From Collybiopsis luxurians FD-317 M1 (lineage: Eukaryota > Basidiomycota > Agaricomycetes > Agaricales > Omphalotaceae): a DNA stretch of 64,000 bases. A program made the position numbers and the translations under genes. Below are positions 1 to 10,833 of this stretch, piece by piece. The stretch covers positions 372,001 to 436,000 of the forward strand of contig KN834792.1 of assembly GCA_000827265.1 (NCBI GenBank), written 5' to 3'. Position 1 is the stretch's first letter, and each line of letters opens with the position of its first letter. The notes below the pieces were generated by a model. The model made no database searches, was not told the origin of the DNA, and saw nothing but the letters and a program-made list of their open reading frames with translations.

Positions 1-1045
1 CATACAGCAGGATACGTCTATCCATACAGTATTTGTGGAGCTTCGCCTATATATCGTTTGTTCAACCCAACGTCAGTGAAGCACTTTTATACCATGAGTA
101 TAGACGAGAGCACAACTGTGGCACAGTTGGGTTATCAGGACCAAGGGATTGCAGGTTACGCGATACTTCCCTCAGTCAATGGGACCGTTGTACCAGGATC
201 CGCAACGCCTTTCCTCTTACCTACCTCTGTCTCTGCTTCCGCCGCGGCTCAGGTACGTACTCCTCTGGCGACTGAATTCAGTAATAAATAAATAACGGGC
301 TTCCCTGTCCTTTTAGGCGTCTAGTTCGATATGCGCCAGCCCTAGCGATGCAACACCGCTCCTGCGTGCTTACAGCGGTAGTGCCTCTGACCACTTTTAT
401 ACCACAAACTCGACCGAGATGAACAATGCACTGACCGGGTCCTATGCCTTCGAGGGTGACGCAGCATTTGTATGGACCTCACAGGAAGGCTCGACCGTTC
501 CGTTGTACAGACTCTTCAGCCAGAGTCTGAGCGACCACTTTTACACCGTCGACCCTACTGAAGCTAACAATTCCCAAAGTTTGGGATACACATATGACAC
601 TCCCACCGGTATCGCTGGATATGTCTATCCCTACAGTGTTTGTGGAGCCTCGCCTATATATCGGATGTGGAATAATGCAGTCAAGGACCATTTCTATACA
701 ATGAGCATCACTGAAAGCGAGAACGCTACGGGATGGGTTATTGAGGGTATTGCGGGATACGCCCTCCTTTCTTCACCCGACGGCTCAGTACAGACTGTGA
801 CGGCGTCTGCTTCGCCATTATTTCTTCCGGTGGAGACTGCCTCGGCAACTTCTGTTCAGTTGACGTTAATATCCTCTGGAATTTCGGTATCTACGTCGTC
901 ATTTGGAACGGGAGAGTTCAGTCTTACGATAACTTCGAATTCCACCAGTTCTTCACATACTTCGAGCACAGCTGCAGTTCAGAAACCAATGTCGTATTTT
1001 GGAGCTCTCAGCACCATGGTATTTGCAGTCTGGGCATTATTATGA
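1..1045 (+). CDS. HFYT-repeat (DUF5648-like) secreted protein, 5' truncated by window edge
   Basis: The coding frame is open from base 1 to 252. An intron at 253-316 (GTACGT...TTTTAG) joins it to 317-1045. Four copies of a roughly 50-residue repeat ending in HFYT are visible, with the linker motifs AGYVYPYS and GASPIYR. This is the pattern of the DUF5648 family, whose function is unknown and which is usually secreted. After the repeats comes a Ser/Thr-rich stalk and a hydrophobic C-terminus (FGALSTMVFAVWALL), which fits a GPI anchor or a single membrane anchor at the cell surface. The gene is nearly identical, intron included, to the complete copy at 1818-3276, so the missing part is probably a signal peptide plus two repeats. 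The family assignment is from recall of the motif. Confidence 0.8.
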
Positions 1046-1361
1046 TACTCACGGATTGCCTTGATCTATTTTGTCCGCGCCTATTCAAGGCATACATATG
1101 TCATCGTCGTTGCAAAATATTCATGTATATTCGTACAGTAAGACTAGATCTATGTTACACGCAATGGTACAATGAAAGCTTTATTGGATACATAGATTGT
1201 GCGGATTGTGTCACTTTTTCAACACTGGCATTGAAGGCACACACAACATATAGAAGTATTAACGTGGCGGGGCTAATGAGCGGTGGTATCACCATTTCAC
1301 CTCCTAGACCGCGTCTACGCCACGAGTCGACTAAAAGGTCAGAATTGAGAAGATATCAAAA
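1046..1361. other. 3' flank of the first HFYT-repeat gene
   Basis: This stretch parallels 3277-3590 downstream of the second gene copy, with small insertions and deletions. It is probably 3' untranslated sequence. I see no coding signal in it. Confidence 0.5.
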
Positions 1362-1670
1362 GTAAGAAGAGCACGTACTCATAGGCTGTGTAAGAAAAAA
1401 ATTACAAAATATACCCATAATCTCCCATCCCAGCCTCCGATGCCACAATCATCCATAGCTCTTCCAAAGATCAAAATAGGGCCTTGAAATGTGAAGAATA
1501 ATGGAACAATGGGATCGAAACTTCTACACATGGCATGCATTGCAAATTCATGGAACAATCCCGATGCAAGAAAGGTACCAAATACTGCGTCTACATCTCC
1601 GGCGATCCACTTTCATAGGAAAACCACATACAACAATGCTGTGTTGAGTCTTCTTGACGGGACAGAATCA
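1362..1670 (-). pseudogene. Decayed 3' fragment of a wax-synthase-like gene
   Basis: The sequence matches the 3' end of the gene at 3592-4867 (bases about 3595-3925) with many substitutions and small deletions. One deletion of about 14 bases corresponds to about 3677-3690. No continuous frame of the MBOAT protein survives, and everything upstream of this fragment in the gene is missing. It is a relic of the local tandem duplication and is not expected to encode an enzyme. The identity was read by eye from long shared stretches, such as the segment around the CCCATAATCTCCCA motif. Confidence 0.75.
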
Positions 1671-1723
1671 TGAGGATTGATTGATTCAAATTTGGCACTG
1701 AAGATATGAATGGGGCGCATCTC

Positions 1724-1731
1724 TATATATA
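1724..1731 (+). promoter_or_regulatory. TATA-like element of the second HFYT-repeat gene
   Basis: TATATATA lies 87 bases upstream of the ATG at 1818, a plausible fungal core-promoter spacing. The assignment rests only on motif and position. Confidence 0.45.
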
Positions 1732-1817
1732 CCTTAGCTTCAGACACACGATGATAAAGGAATAAGCACTGGCCTAGTTGAAACCATTCCGATCGCCTAC
1801 TTGAGGCTTCTTGAAGC

Positions 1818-3276
1818 ATGAACGCCGCTCTCTTCCCTACTCTCGTTTTTATCATTTCGCGGCTCGCCACTGGTCTGGTAGGTGCATGCTCATCCTCAAC
1901 TCGCAGACTGCTGAATTTGAACGCATCTTAGGCAGCATCTCCCACATGTGCAGACCCTTCCGCTCTCGTCCCTCTCTTACGTTCCTTCAACAGTGCTACA
2001 GTAGACCATTTCTACACGACCAACTTGACTGAAAATAGTGTAGTCGCCATAGCTGAAGATGGTTATTCGTTCGAAGGCGAGGCTGCCTTCGTTTGGACTA
2101 CCCAGCAACCAGGAACCATTCCGCTCTTTCGACTTGAAAACCCTCAAGAACATGATCATTTTTACACCATATCCTCCGACGAAGTTCCCTTGATGATAAG
2201 CTTGGGCTGGGGTTATGATACCGCTCCCAACCATACAGCAGGATACGTCTATCCATACAGTATTTGTGGAGCATCGCCTATATATCGTTTGTTCAATCCT
2301 ACGTCGGTGGATCACTTTTATACCATGGACATAGCCGAAAGTACAGCTGCGTTACGGTCGGGTTATCAGGACCAAGGGATTGCAGGTTATGCGGTACTTC
2401 CTTCGGTTAACGGGACCTTTGTACCTGGATCCGCAACGCCTTTCCTCTTACCGACCTCTGTCTCTGCTTCCGCCGCGGCTCAGGTACGTACTCCTCTGGC
2501 GACTGAATTCAGTAATAAATAAATAACGGGCTTCCCTGTCCTTTTAGGCGTCTAGCTCGACATGCGCTAGCCCTGACAATGCAACACCGCTCCTGCGTGC
2601 TTACAGCGGTAGTGCCTCTGACCACTTTTATACCACAAACTCGACCGAGATGAACAATGCACTAACCGCGTCCTATACCTTCGAGGGTGACGCAGCATTT
2701 GTATGGACCTCACAGGAAGGCTCGACCGTTCCGTTGTACAGACTCTTTAGCCAGAGTCTGAACGACCACTTTTACACCGTCGACCCTACTGAAGCTAACA
2801 ATTCCCAAAGTTTGGGATACACATATGACACTCCCACCGGTATCGCTGGATATGTCTATCCCTACAGTGTTTGTGGAGCCTCGCCTATATATCGGATGTA
2901 CAGTGATGCAGGCAAGGATCATTTCTATACAATGAGCATCTCTGAAAGCGAGAACGCTGCGGGATGGGTTATTGAGGGTATTGCGGGATACGCTCTCCTT
3001 TCTTCACCCGACGGCTCAGCACAGACGGTGACGGCGTCTGCTTCGCCATTATTTCTTCCGGTGGAGACTGCCTCGGCAACTTCTGTTCAGCTGACGTTGG
3101 TACCCTCTGAGATTCCGGCAGCGACGACGTCGTTTGGAACGGGAGAGTTCAGTCCTACGATAACTTCAAATTCTTCTAGTTCTTCGCATACTTCGAGCAA
3201 AGCCGCAGTTCAGAAACCAATGTCGTTTTTTGGAGCTCTCAGCATCACGATATTTGCAGTTTGGGCGTTATTATGA
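1818..3276 (+). CDS. HFYT-repeat (DUF5648-like) secreted protein, complete
   Basis: Three exons (1818-1877, 1932-2483, 2548-3276) give about 446 residues. Exon 1 is a signal peptide (MNAALFPTLVFIISRL). Exon 2 holds three HFYT repeats and exon 3 three more, so the protein is two 3-repeat modules with an intron exactly between them. The modules share the motifs DHFYT, AAFVWT, AGYVYPYS and GASPIYR. A Ser/Thr-rich stalk and a hydrophobic tail (FGALSITIFAVWALL) end the protein, suggesting a GPI-anchored or membrane-tethered surface protein. The start was chosen because this ATG opens the signal peptide and the 54-nt first intron keeps frame. Its near-identical neighbour upstream shows recent tandem duplication. 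DUF5648 has no assigned activity; carbohydrate binding is only a guess. Confidence 0.85.
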
Positions 3277-3591
3277 TACTCACGGACTGCCTTTATTTAT
3301 TTTGTCCGCGCCTGTTCAAGGCATACATATGTCATCGTCGTTGGGGGAAAAGCAAAATATTCATGTATATTCGTACATTAAGACTAGATCTATGTTACAC
3401 GCAATGGTATAATGCACATTATTGGATACACAGCGTCACTTTGTCAACACTGTGGCATTGAAGCCACGCACAACATACGGAAGTATTAACTTGGCGGGGC
3501 TGATGAAAGGTGGTATCACCATTCCACCTCCTAGACCACGTCTATGCCACGAGTCGACTAAGATATGAAAAAGGTCAAAATTGGGAAGATA
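3277..3591. other. Convergent 3' flanks of HFYT-repeat gene and wax-synthase-like gene
   Basis: Two convergent genes end on either side of this stretch of about 315 bp. It resembles 1046-1361. No ORF or RNA gene is recognisable. Confidence 0.5.
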
Positions 3592-4867
3592 TCAAAAGTA
3601 AGAAGAGCACGTACTCATAGGCTGTGCAAGAAAAAACATTACAAAATATACCCATAATCTCCCAGCCCAGCCTCGGACGCGTCGACCGGTCACAATCCTC
3701 CACAGCTTCTCCAAGATCAAAATAGGACCTTGCAATGTGAAGAATAACGGAACGATGGGATCGAAACCTCTGCCCATGGCGTATATTGCACATTCGTGGA
3801 ACAATCCTGATGCGATAAAGGTGCCAAATACGGCGCCCACATCTCCGGCAATCCACTTCCCAGGAAACCCACCATATACAACAAACGTACGCTTCAAAAG
3901 CTGATGCCAACGTTTCGCCCAAAATACGTGCATTGAGTCTGACGACCAAGGATGATCCATTACGGGACGCCACGAGGCGGGAGAGTCATTACAAAGGTAC
4001 ACAGCTATGAGCGTGAATAAGTCATAAACCATATGAAATCCAGAGAGTAGGGCAGTTCCTGTTATGAGGTGTATTGTAGTAGATACGATGTAACGCTGAG
4101 GTATTGGCAGGTTTTGATAGAACATGGATCCACCTTCTGGCGCACCGACTCTCGGAAATAATTTGATGATAGATTCAAGAAAGTCGAGTAAGAGAAGATG
4201 CTGCATAAACGACGAAAATGTCGCTCGAAAGAACTTGTTCCGCTCAAGGGGTCGAGTGGGTGCGGGAAAGTGGGTTCCGGCGCTGAATTTCCAACCCAAT
4301 CCACGCATCTCGTGTGATAGATGTATTGCGTCTCGAAATGGAGCCAGAAGCGAAGATGATGAGAGTGACGATGTCAAAGTTTCGGGCTCGCTTTCCGGAT
4401 GCGGTTCGTCAACGTGCCGCGCATGACCGTTGGATGTAGCCCTTTCCTTGCCTTTAGGCTGGTTCGGGCGAGACTCCCCCACTCTAAGCATGCCGGCGGG
4501 AGTCAGTGAATACTCGAGTGCTTTGGCGATGACAACCTCTGCTGCCAGAGCTTTAAACCTGTCATCTAGACTGCTCTTTGCAATAAAGATAATACAACGC
4601 ACCTTGACCCCAGTTGTAGACATTCAAAGAAGGTATAGTCCAACAATACCGAAAGGCGCATGCAAGAGTAGAAGTGATTACTGTTGGGAGGAGTAAAAGT
4701 CGTATTAAGTATGTGTTTGGCCTCCGGGAAAGATATGCTAAAAATAAGAATGGAAGGAAATATGATAGAGTGTAAGGAAAACTAGCTGGGGTGATTGGAA
4801 TGCGGTCGGAAGGTTCTGGTATGATCAAACGAAAGAAATCCTTATATCCTTGTAGAATTCTGAGCAT
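3592..4867 (-). CDS. Wax-synthase-domain MBOAT acyltransferase-like membrane protein
   Basis: Exon 1 (4867-4603) and exon 2 (about 4541-3592) are joined by an intron of 61 or 64 nt, depending on which of two adjacent CAG acceptors is used; both keep frame. The product is about 404 residues. Diagnostic segments are NVYNWGQ at the exon junction, IAKALEYSLTPAGML just after it, SMHVFWAKRWHQLLKR, and SGLFHECAIYAMGRG with the histidine expected to be catalytic in MBOAT enzymes. Several hydrophobic segments are visible. Fungal relatives include wax-synthase-like and terpenoid/toxin O-acyltransferases; the substrate cannot be inferred here. A broken copy of its 3' end lies at 1362-1670. No biosynthetic cluster is seen around it. 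Confidence 0.8.
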
Positions 4868-5575
4868 AGATCTTCAGTGCGTATTCGAAAGAAAGATGAA
4901 CTGGACTGACTCTTGTCTAAGTCTGTAATAGCTGGTCATGGTCGGGAAGCAACTTGGGAAGGGCTGGGCGCTTAATTGACCGCTTAGTACTAGTTGCGAA
5001 TGTCATCGTCATCGATTTTACGAAGCCGTAAATTCCGTCCCGCTATTTTTATTTTACTGCTCCACACATTCTCGCAACGGACCTTTTGTCATGAATCGCT
5101 GCTCAGAGTGCGTCTTCCTGATATCACCAACATGCCACGCCAAGACTGTGGTCCAACGCCAGTTCAGCCGGACGAAGTCGCAGCCATTCTACGAACCATA
5201 GGGGGGTTTAAACGACTATGAAAAAGAAATTCACCATCTAGATTCCCTAAAGATGTTCTTGGCTAATCAGCAGGAGTACTTAGGATAATGCGCAATCCAA
5301 GCTTTAGCCTTACTTTCACCTATTCGAAGAAGGAAGCTTTTTCGACATTTCAAATGTTAAACCAGACCCCATGGAACGTTCCGTTAGTCTCGGAAATTTT
5401 TCAGCAATGTTTCTTAGTACCGTCTGCTCGCGGTGGCGGAAGAATGCGCTGTCTCTGACTAGTATATGGTTCAGGATATCTTTAAACTGGAATTGAAAAT
5501 GTGCTATAAGCTGACCGGTACGTCAAAGAATCTATAAGTCATATTAAAGTATACCGTCCTTCACATCCTTCACCC
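4868..5575. other. Intergenic: upstream of wax-synthase-like gene, downstream of E2/F-box gene
   Basis: About 700 bp separate the 5' end of one minus-strand gene from the 3' end of the next. Short open frames here have no recognisable product. Nothing else was seen. Confidence 0.4.
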
Positions 5576-7879
5576 CTACCATCCAGACTCTCCTTTCCAC
5601 CTCCCTTCCAAGTCCGCCCTCGTCTTTTCTACGTTGCGAGGCAATTGGGCAGGTGAATGGTACCCCCTTTGAGCACTAGTGCGCACCGCCTGCCTAAGCA
5701 TATCCGAGAATACGTCTGGCCCAAACGCAGCTCCTTTCGCAAAATTGACCTTCTGGAAAAATCCGAACCAGGTGTCGACGGTGTAGATGTCTTTGATCTC
5801 CTCAACCATCTTCTCCGGCACTTGTTTGTGGGGGAAGCCATAGTGCTCATCGAGGTAGGAAAGGTTCGACGAGTAAGTGCTTACGAACATGTTCAGGAAG
5901 GCAATTTGGAACATGACAAGGCGCAAACTGGTTTTAGATCTGAGTAAAGTCAGCGCCAATCGATAGTTGCTACGTCCTCTCTCCATTACTGCCAGCTCGG
6001 GTGAGTCCTTGAGGACCCAGAGGACATTCCGAATAATAACTTCCTCGAGAACAGGACCGCTTATGTTTTCCCAAGATATGTTCGTGCCTTTGGAAGGAGC
6101 CAATGCGAGAACCAACGTGATTTTTACAATGAGTTCTCCCATATCTGGTACGCGAGCCTTGACCCGATGAACAGGATCTTCCACAAAATGTCTGATTGTG
6201 GTCTCTGCATCATCAAAAATAGCCGGAGTGGTACGGACAAGGCAAATTGCCAGATGGAACAGATGACAGTAGGCATAGACAGCACGCTCTGAGGCTCGGA
6301 GCAGATTGCCTTGGTTACTTCTACTAGCTAGAACATTGTCGCATGACTTCATCAATGACACGACAACGTTGTTCATCATCTGAAAAACGACTCTAACCTC
6401 CTCGTGTTTCCTTTCGGGAGTATTTACCAGAGGATCGACCGGCTTGAAATAACCACGACCAGCCCGTTCAGCGGCTACGGATTGAGCCAAACGAAGATCG
6501 GTATCGATGATTCGGAGGCAGCGCCAGATAACCGTTCGCGCTTTGTGAAAGTGATACCGGTTGAATGCAAGAGGTAGGAAGTATCCGAATGAGTTCTTTC
6601 TAATACTAAGGCGAACATTGTGTTTGGTGAAAGCTTCTTCGCTGAGCCAGTCAAAATCGGACGAAAGAACCCGGGCCTTGGCATCCAAGGCAACACCGAT
6701 ACCCAAAATAGAATCTTGTAGTGATGTGCGCAAAAAGAAGCAGGTCAACTCACGGCGTAAAAGCTCATGAGAAGAATCCACTAAATTCCGGAATCGGGGA
6801 TAGGCTTCAGAGAATGATATGATGGATTCGGAGGGCAGGAGTGCCGCGATCACGTAGAGGCAATCGTCTGGAAGCATATCTAGTGCACAGGTAGAGGGTA
6901 AAGCCAGGACTTCCAATGCATCCTCCATTCTCACATCCTGAATCTCGTCTATCTCGGTTGCATCATAAGGAAGCCTTCTTGAGCCATAAGGACAAGTCTT
7001 GCACTTCCAAGCAGTCTGTTGCAGGAGCTGCCTTGTGTTTCTGCGTTGCGGACTTTCAGACTCAAGAGCATGTATACGCTGCGGGTGGGGAGCCATGCTT
7101 TTGGTTTTGTGGATAATGATACCACTGGCACCCTGATTGGCACCCTGATAGCGTCCTAATTCAAGCTCTGGTGACTGATCGGCGTCCCATTTCCTGGCTA
7201 GCGCGGCATGTTCATTGCTGTTCTGGGGGAGATGAGCGGTGCTGTAGCGACTCAGAGGATATGAAGCGCCAATCTCAATATCTTCTAGCAAAGCCTGTAG
7301 ATCCTTCTCTAGCACAAACTTCCTCTGGACACAATCACCTATGTCCAACACACGCCCACCAACTTGCTCGACCTAAGAAAGAAGGAATCAAATCAGCGTT
7401 GAAGGTGGCATGAACTGCAGAATGTGTAAACACACACCTTGCTACTAGAAAAGAACGTCAAGAATTGCAGGAAAAGGCCCCGAAGTGTCAACGCAGGAGT
7501 ATAGCCCCCGTCATAACCTCGGCCAGAATAAACCTGTTTCAGCAAGTCACAACAGACGTAACCACCAAACAGGTTGGGATGGCCAATCCCCTCCACAGTG
7601 GACCTAATCTTAGGAGGAGAAGCGGGCTATGAACAACGTTAGAAAATGAATAGTAAAATAAGGAACAGCTGGAAGGAAACGTACCCAATTCTCCGGGATC
7701 TGCACATCAAAATGCAACGACAAGTCCTTCCAAGGCCCGCTGGGAGGTGTCAGAACCAGACATAACTTGTAAATGTTTGCGTCGTCGGTGAAAACGGAAA
7801 CACCAGGGTACGGAGCATCTCTCAGCTCGGCAAGGTCTCCGTATAGGCGAGTGAGTAGTCTGTGAGAGGTGATTGACAT
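5576..7879 (-). CDS. E2-like (UBC) domain fused to an F-box, intact copy
   Basis: Three exons (7879-7685, 7626-7438, 7372-5576) give about 726 residues. Exons 1-2 encode a ubiquitin-conjugating (UBC) fold: RLYGDLAELRDAPYPGV, then LTPPSGPWKD, then the E2 hallmark HPN followed after six residues by a Cys pair (GGYVCCDLL). The first Cys lines up with the E2 active-site Cys of the consensus CLDIL. Exon 3 continues with a Cys-containing segment (WKCKTCPYG) and, near residue 290, an F-box-like motif (LPDDCLYVIAALLPSES). The remaining 400 or so residues are helical-looking and unrecognised. A role in ubiquitin transfer to an SCF-type target is inferred from the fusion. The tandem partner at 8467-10765 is very similar. 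All introns are GT-AG and conserved in the partner. Confidence 0.8.
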
Positions 7880-8466
7880 TGTTAAAGTCAGCTTAAAGAC
7901 TTTGTCAAGCCAGAAGTTGTGGGTAAGCCATTTTAAGATGGAGGGCCTTTATACTTCCACAGAATGCGGTGCCGCCCTCGACGGTAGATAGGTCAAGCAA
8001 TATCAGAGGTCGATCTTCAGAGCGCCCATGATGTATCATGTTGCCTTGCGGATGATTTGGATGCAAAGACTCACCTTGATTCAATTTGCAGCTGTGTAGT
8101 GACCGGAGGGATCTTCAGGGGTACGAGTGACGGCATGTAAAAAACGTACTCGCTTTGCAGTGCATATACGGTTACTACTAGTATGAGATTACACGCGACA
8201 TTGAGTGACGAGTCGCCGTGATACCATAAGTTTCAGTGTGTATCATAAACTCTTTTCATTTTCTAGACCCTAGCAGCAGTACGACTAGCATGTACTAGGT
8301 GTTTTAGTTTATTTATTGCATGGTTGATTATGACCTTCCAGTACAAGATCGATACATTATTAATTTCTGAATATCTGCACTCCTCAAGTGACACCCAGAT
8401 TGCATCGAGAGAACAAGTTTGATTCTTCCATACTAACTCACAAGCCATATCAGGCTATATTCTCCC
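7880..8466. other. Intergenic between the two E2/F-box copies
   Basis: It contains the promoter of the intact copy near its left end and the 3' flank of the second copy near its right end. No gene is recognisable in between. Confidence 0.45.
7948..7953 (-). promoter_or_regulatory. TATA box of the intact E2/F-box gene
   Basis: TATAAA on the minus strand lies about 70 bases before the ATG at 7879. The same element stands at the same relative place (10828-10833) in the duplicate, which supports it. Confidence 0.6.
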
Positions 8467-10765
8467 TCAATTCCATCCGGTCTCCGCTTTCCACCTCTCT
8501 TCCAACTCGGTTCTCCTCATTTTCAAGCGCCGGTGCGCTGAAGCGGGAGAATGGTACCCTCTTTGAGCACTAGTGCGCACCGCCCGTCTAAGCATATCTG
8601 AAAACAAGTCCGGGCCAAACGCAGTTCCTTTTACAAAGTCAACCTTTTGGAAAAATCCCAGCCAAGTATCGACACTGTAAATCTTCTTGATCTTCTCAAC
8701 CATCCTCTCTGGCACTTGCTTGTCCGGAAAACCATAATGATCATCGAGGTAGGAAATGTTTGACGAATAGGTGCTGACAAACATGTTCAGGAAGGCAATC
8801 TGGAACATTAAAAGGCGCAAACTTGTTTTGGACCTGAGAAAAGTCAATGCCAATCGATAGTTGCTACGTCCTCGCTCCATTACAGCCAGCTCGGGCGAGT
8901 CCTTGAGGACCCAGCGGACATTCCGAATAATCACTTCCTCGAGAACAGGGCCATTTATGTGTTCCCAAGATATGTTCGTGCCCTTGGAAGGAGCCAATGC
9001 AAGAACCAACGTGATTTTTACAATGAGTTCTCCCATATCTGGTACTTGAGCTTTGACCCGATAAGCAGGATTTTCCACGAAGTTCCTGATTATGGTCTCT
9101 GCATCATAATAGATGACTGGGTTTGTGCGAAAAAGACAAATTGCCAGATGGAAGAGATGACAGTAGGCGTAAACAGCGCGTTCTGAGGCTCGAAGCAGAT
9201 TGGCTTTGTCGCTGCCACTAGCTAGAACATCCTCGCAAGACTTCATCAAGGACACAACGACGTTGTTCATCATCTGAAAGACGACTCGAACTGCCTCATG
9301 TTTCATACCAGGAGTATTGACCGGAGGAGCAACTGGCTTGAAAGAACCACGACCAGTTCGTCCAGCGACTGCAGATTCCGCCAAGCGAAGGTCAGTATCG
9401 ATCTCCTTGAGGCAACGCCAGATAAGTGGCTGGGCTTTCTTGAAGTGATACCGATTGAATGCAAGAGGTAGAAAATATTTGAAAGGATTTTTCCGAATAC
9501 TGCGGCGGACATTGTGCTTGGTGGAAGCTTCTTCGCTGAGCCAGTCAAAGTCAGACGAAAGAAATCAGGCATTGGCATCCAAGGCGATGCCGCTCCCCAA
9601 GATGGAATCTTGCAGCGATGTGCGCAAAAAGAAGCAGGTCAGCTCACGGCGCAAAAACTCGTGAGTAGAGTCTACTAGATTCCGGAATCGGGGATAGGCT
9701 TCAGAGAATGTTATGATAGACTCAGAGGGCAAGTGCGTTGCGATCACGTAAAGGCAATCGTCAGAAAGAATCTCTAGTGTGCAAGTAGGAGGTGAAGCCA
9801 GGACAACGAACGCTTCCTCCAATCTCTCATCCTGAATTTCGTTTCTGTCGTAAGGAAGCTTTCTTGTGCCATAAGGACAAGCCTTGCACTTCCAAGCAGT
9901 CCGTTGCAAAAGTTGCCTTGTTCTTCTGTGTCTTCGACTTTCAGACTCCAAAACGTGTACACGCTCCGGGTGGGGGGCCATACTTTTGGTCTTGTGGAGA
10001 ATAATACCGGTCGCACCCTGATAGCGTCTTATTTCAAGTTCTGGAGACTGATCGGCGTCCCATGCCCTCGCTAGCGAACCCTGCCCCTTGCTTTCCTGAG
10101 GGAGATGAGTGGCACCGTAGCGACTCAGAGGATACGAAGCGCCAACTTGAATATCTTCCACTGTAACCTGTAGATCCTTCTCCAGCACAAATTTCCTGTG
10201 GACGTGATCGCCGATGTGCTCCATATACCCGTCACTTTGTTCGACCTATGAAAAGTACACAAATATTGAAACAGTGTTAGAAGTTGTTAGGTATATGGCG
10301 AGAGTCGTTACACATACCTTGCTACTTGAGAAGAATGTCAAGAATTGTAGGAACAGGCCCCGAAGTGTCAATGCAGGGGTATAGCCTCCGTCATAACCTT
10401 CGCCGAAGTAGATCTGATGATGTTCCTTGAGCAAGTCACAACAAATGTAACCGCCGAACAAATTAGGATGGTCGATCCCCCCCACACTAGACCTGATCTG
10501 GGGAGGAGAAGCAGGCTGTTCACGATGTTAGAAAACAACAGATAGATAGAAGAGTTTGAATCAAACTTACCCAATTCTCTGGTATCTGTACATCAAAATG
10601 CAACGCCAAGTCCTTCCAAGACCCGCTGGGAGGTATCAAGACCAGACATAACTTGCGCATGTTTGCGTCATCGGTGAAAACGGAAACACCAGGATACGGA
10701 GTGTCTCTCAGCTCAGCGAGATCTCCATATAGGCGAATGAGCAAGTTATGAGATGTGGTTAACAT
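8467..10765 (-). pseudogene. E2-like/F-box fusion, second copy with in-frame TGA
   Basis: Exons 10765-10571, 10515-10318 and 10245-8467 match the intact neighbour in structure and frame. The E2 part keeps HPN and the Cys pair (GGYICCDLL) and has three extra residues after it. The F-box motif (LSDDCLYVIATHLPSES) is also kept. In exon 3 one in-frame TGA at 9567-9565 stands where the intact copy has an Arg codon. The frame stays open on both sides to the natural end. If real, the stop yields a protein of about 350 residues with the E2 domain and F-box but no C-terminal region. The start at 10765 was chosen over an upstream in-frame ATG at 10816 because it aligns with the intact copy. A sequencing or assembly error cannot be excluded, and the truncated protein may still function. 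Confidence 0.7.
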
Positions 10766-10827
10766 GGTCAACTGAATGACTCTGTCGAACCAGAAGGTCT
10801 GAAGAAACCTCTTCACGATTGAGGGTT

Positions 10828-10833
10828 TTTATA
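10828..10833 (-). promoter_or_regulatory. TATA box of the second E2/F-box copy
   Basis: TATAAA on the minus strand lies about 65 bases before the ATG at 10765, matching the spacing in the intact copy. The promoter therefore appears intact although the coding region is interrupted. Confidence 0.6.

Larger units (their letters stand above)
1..3905. repeat. Tandem segmental duplication, two units, period about 2.23 kb
   Basis: Matching landmarks are offset by about 2,231 bp: the intron donors at 253 and 2484, and the stop codons ending at 1045 and 3276. The 3' flanks at about 1258 and 3478 match at a slightly smaller offset (about 2,220). Each unit carries an HFYT-repeat gene followed by the 3' end of a wax-synthase-like gene on the other strand. 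In the first unit that tail is a decayed remnant. Unit 1 is cut by the window edge. The segment from about 1670 to 1817 has no partner in the other unit and includes the promoter of the second gene. Confidence 0.8.
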
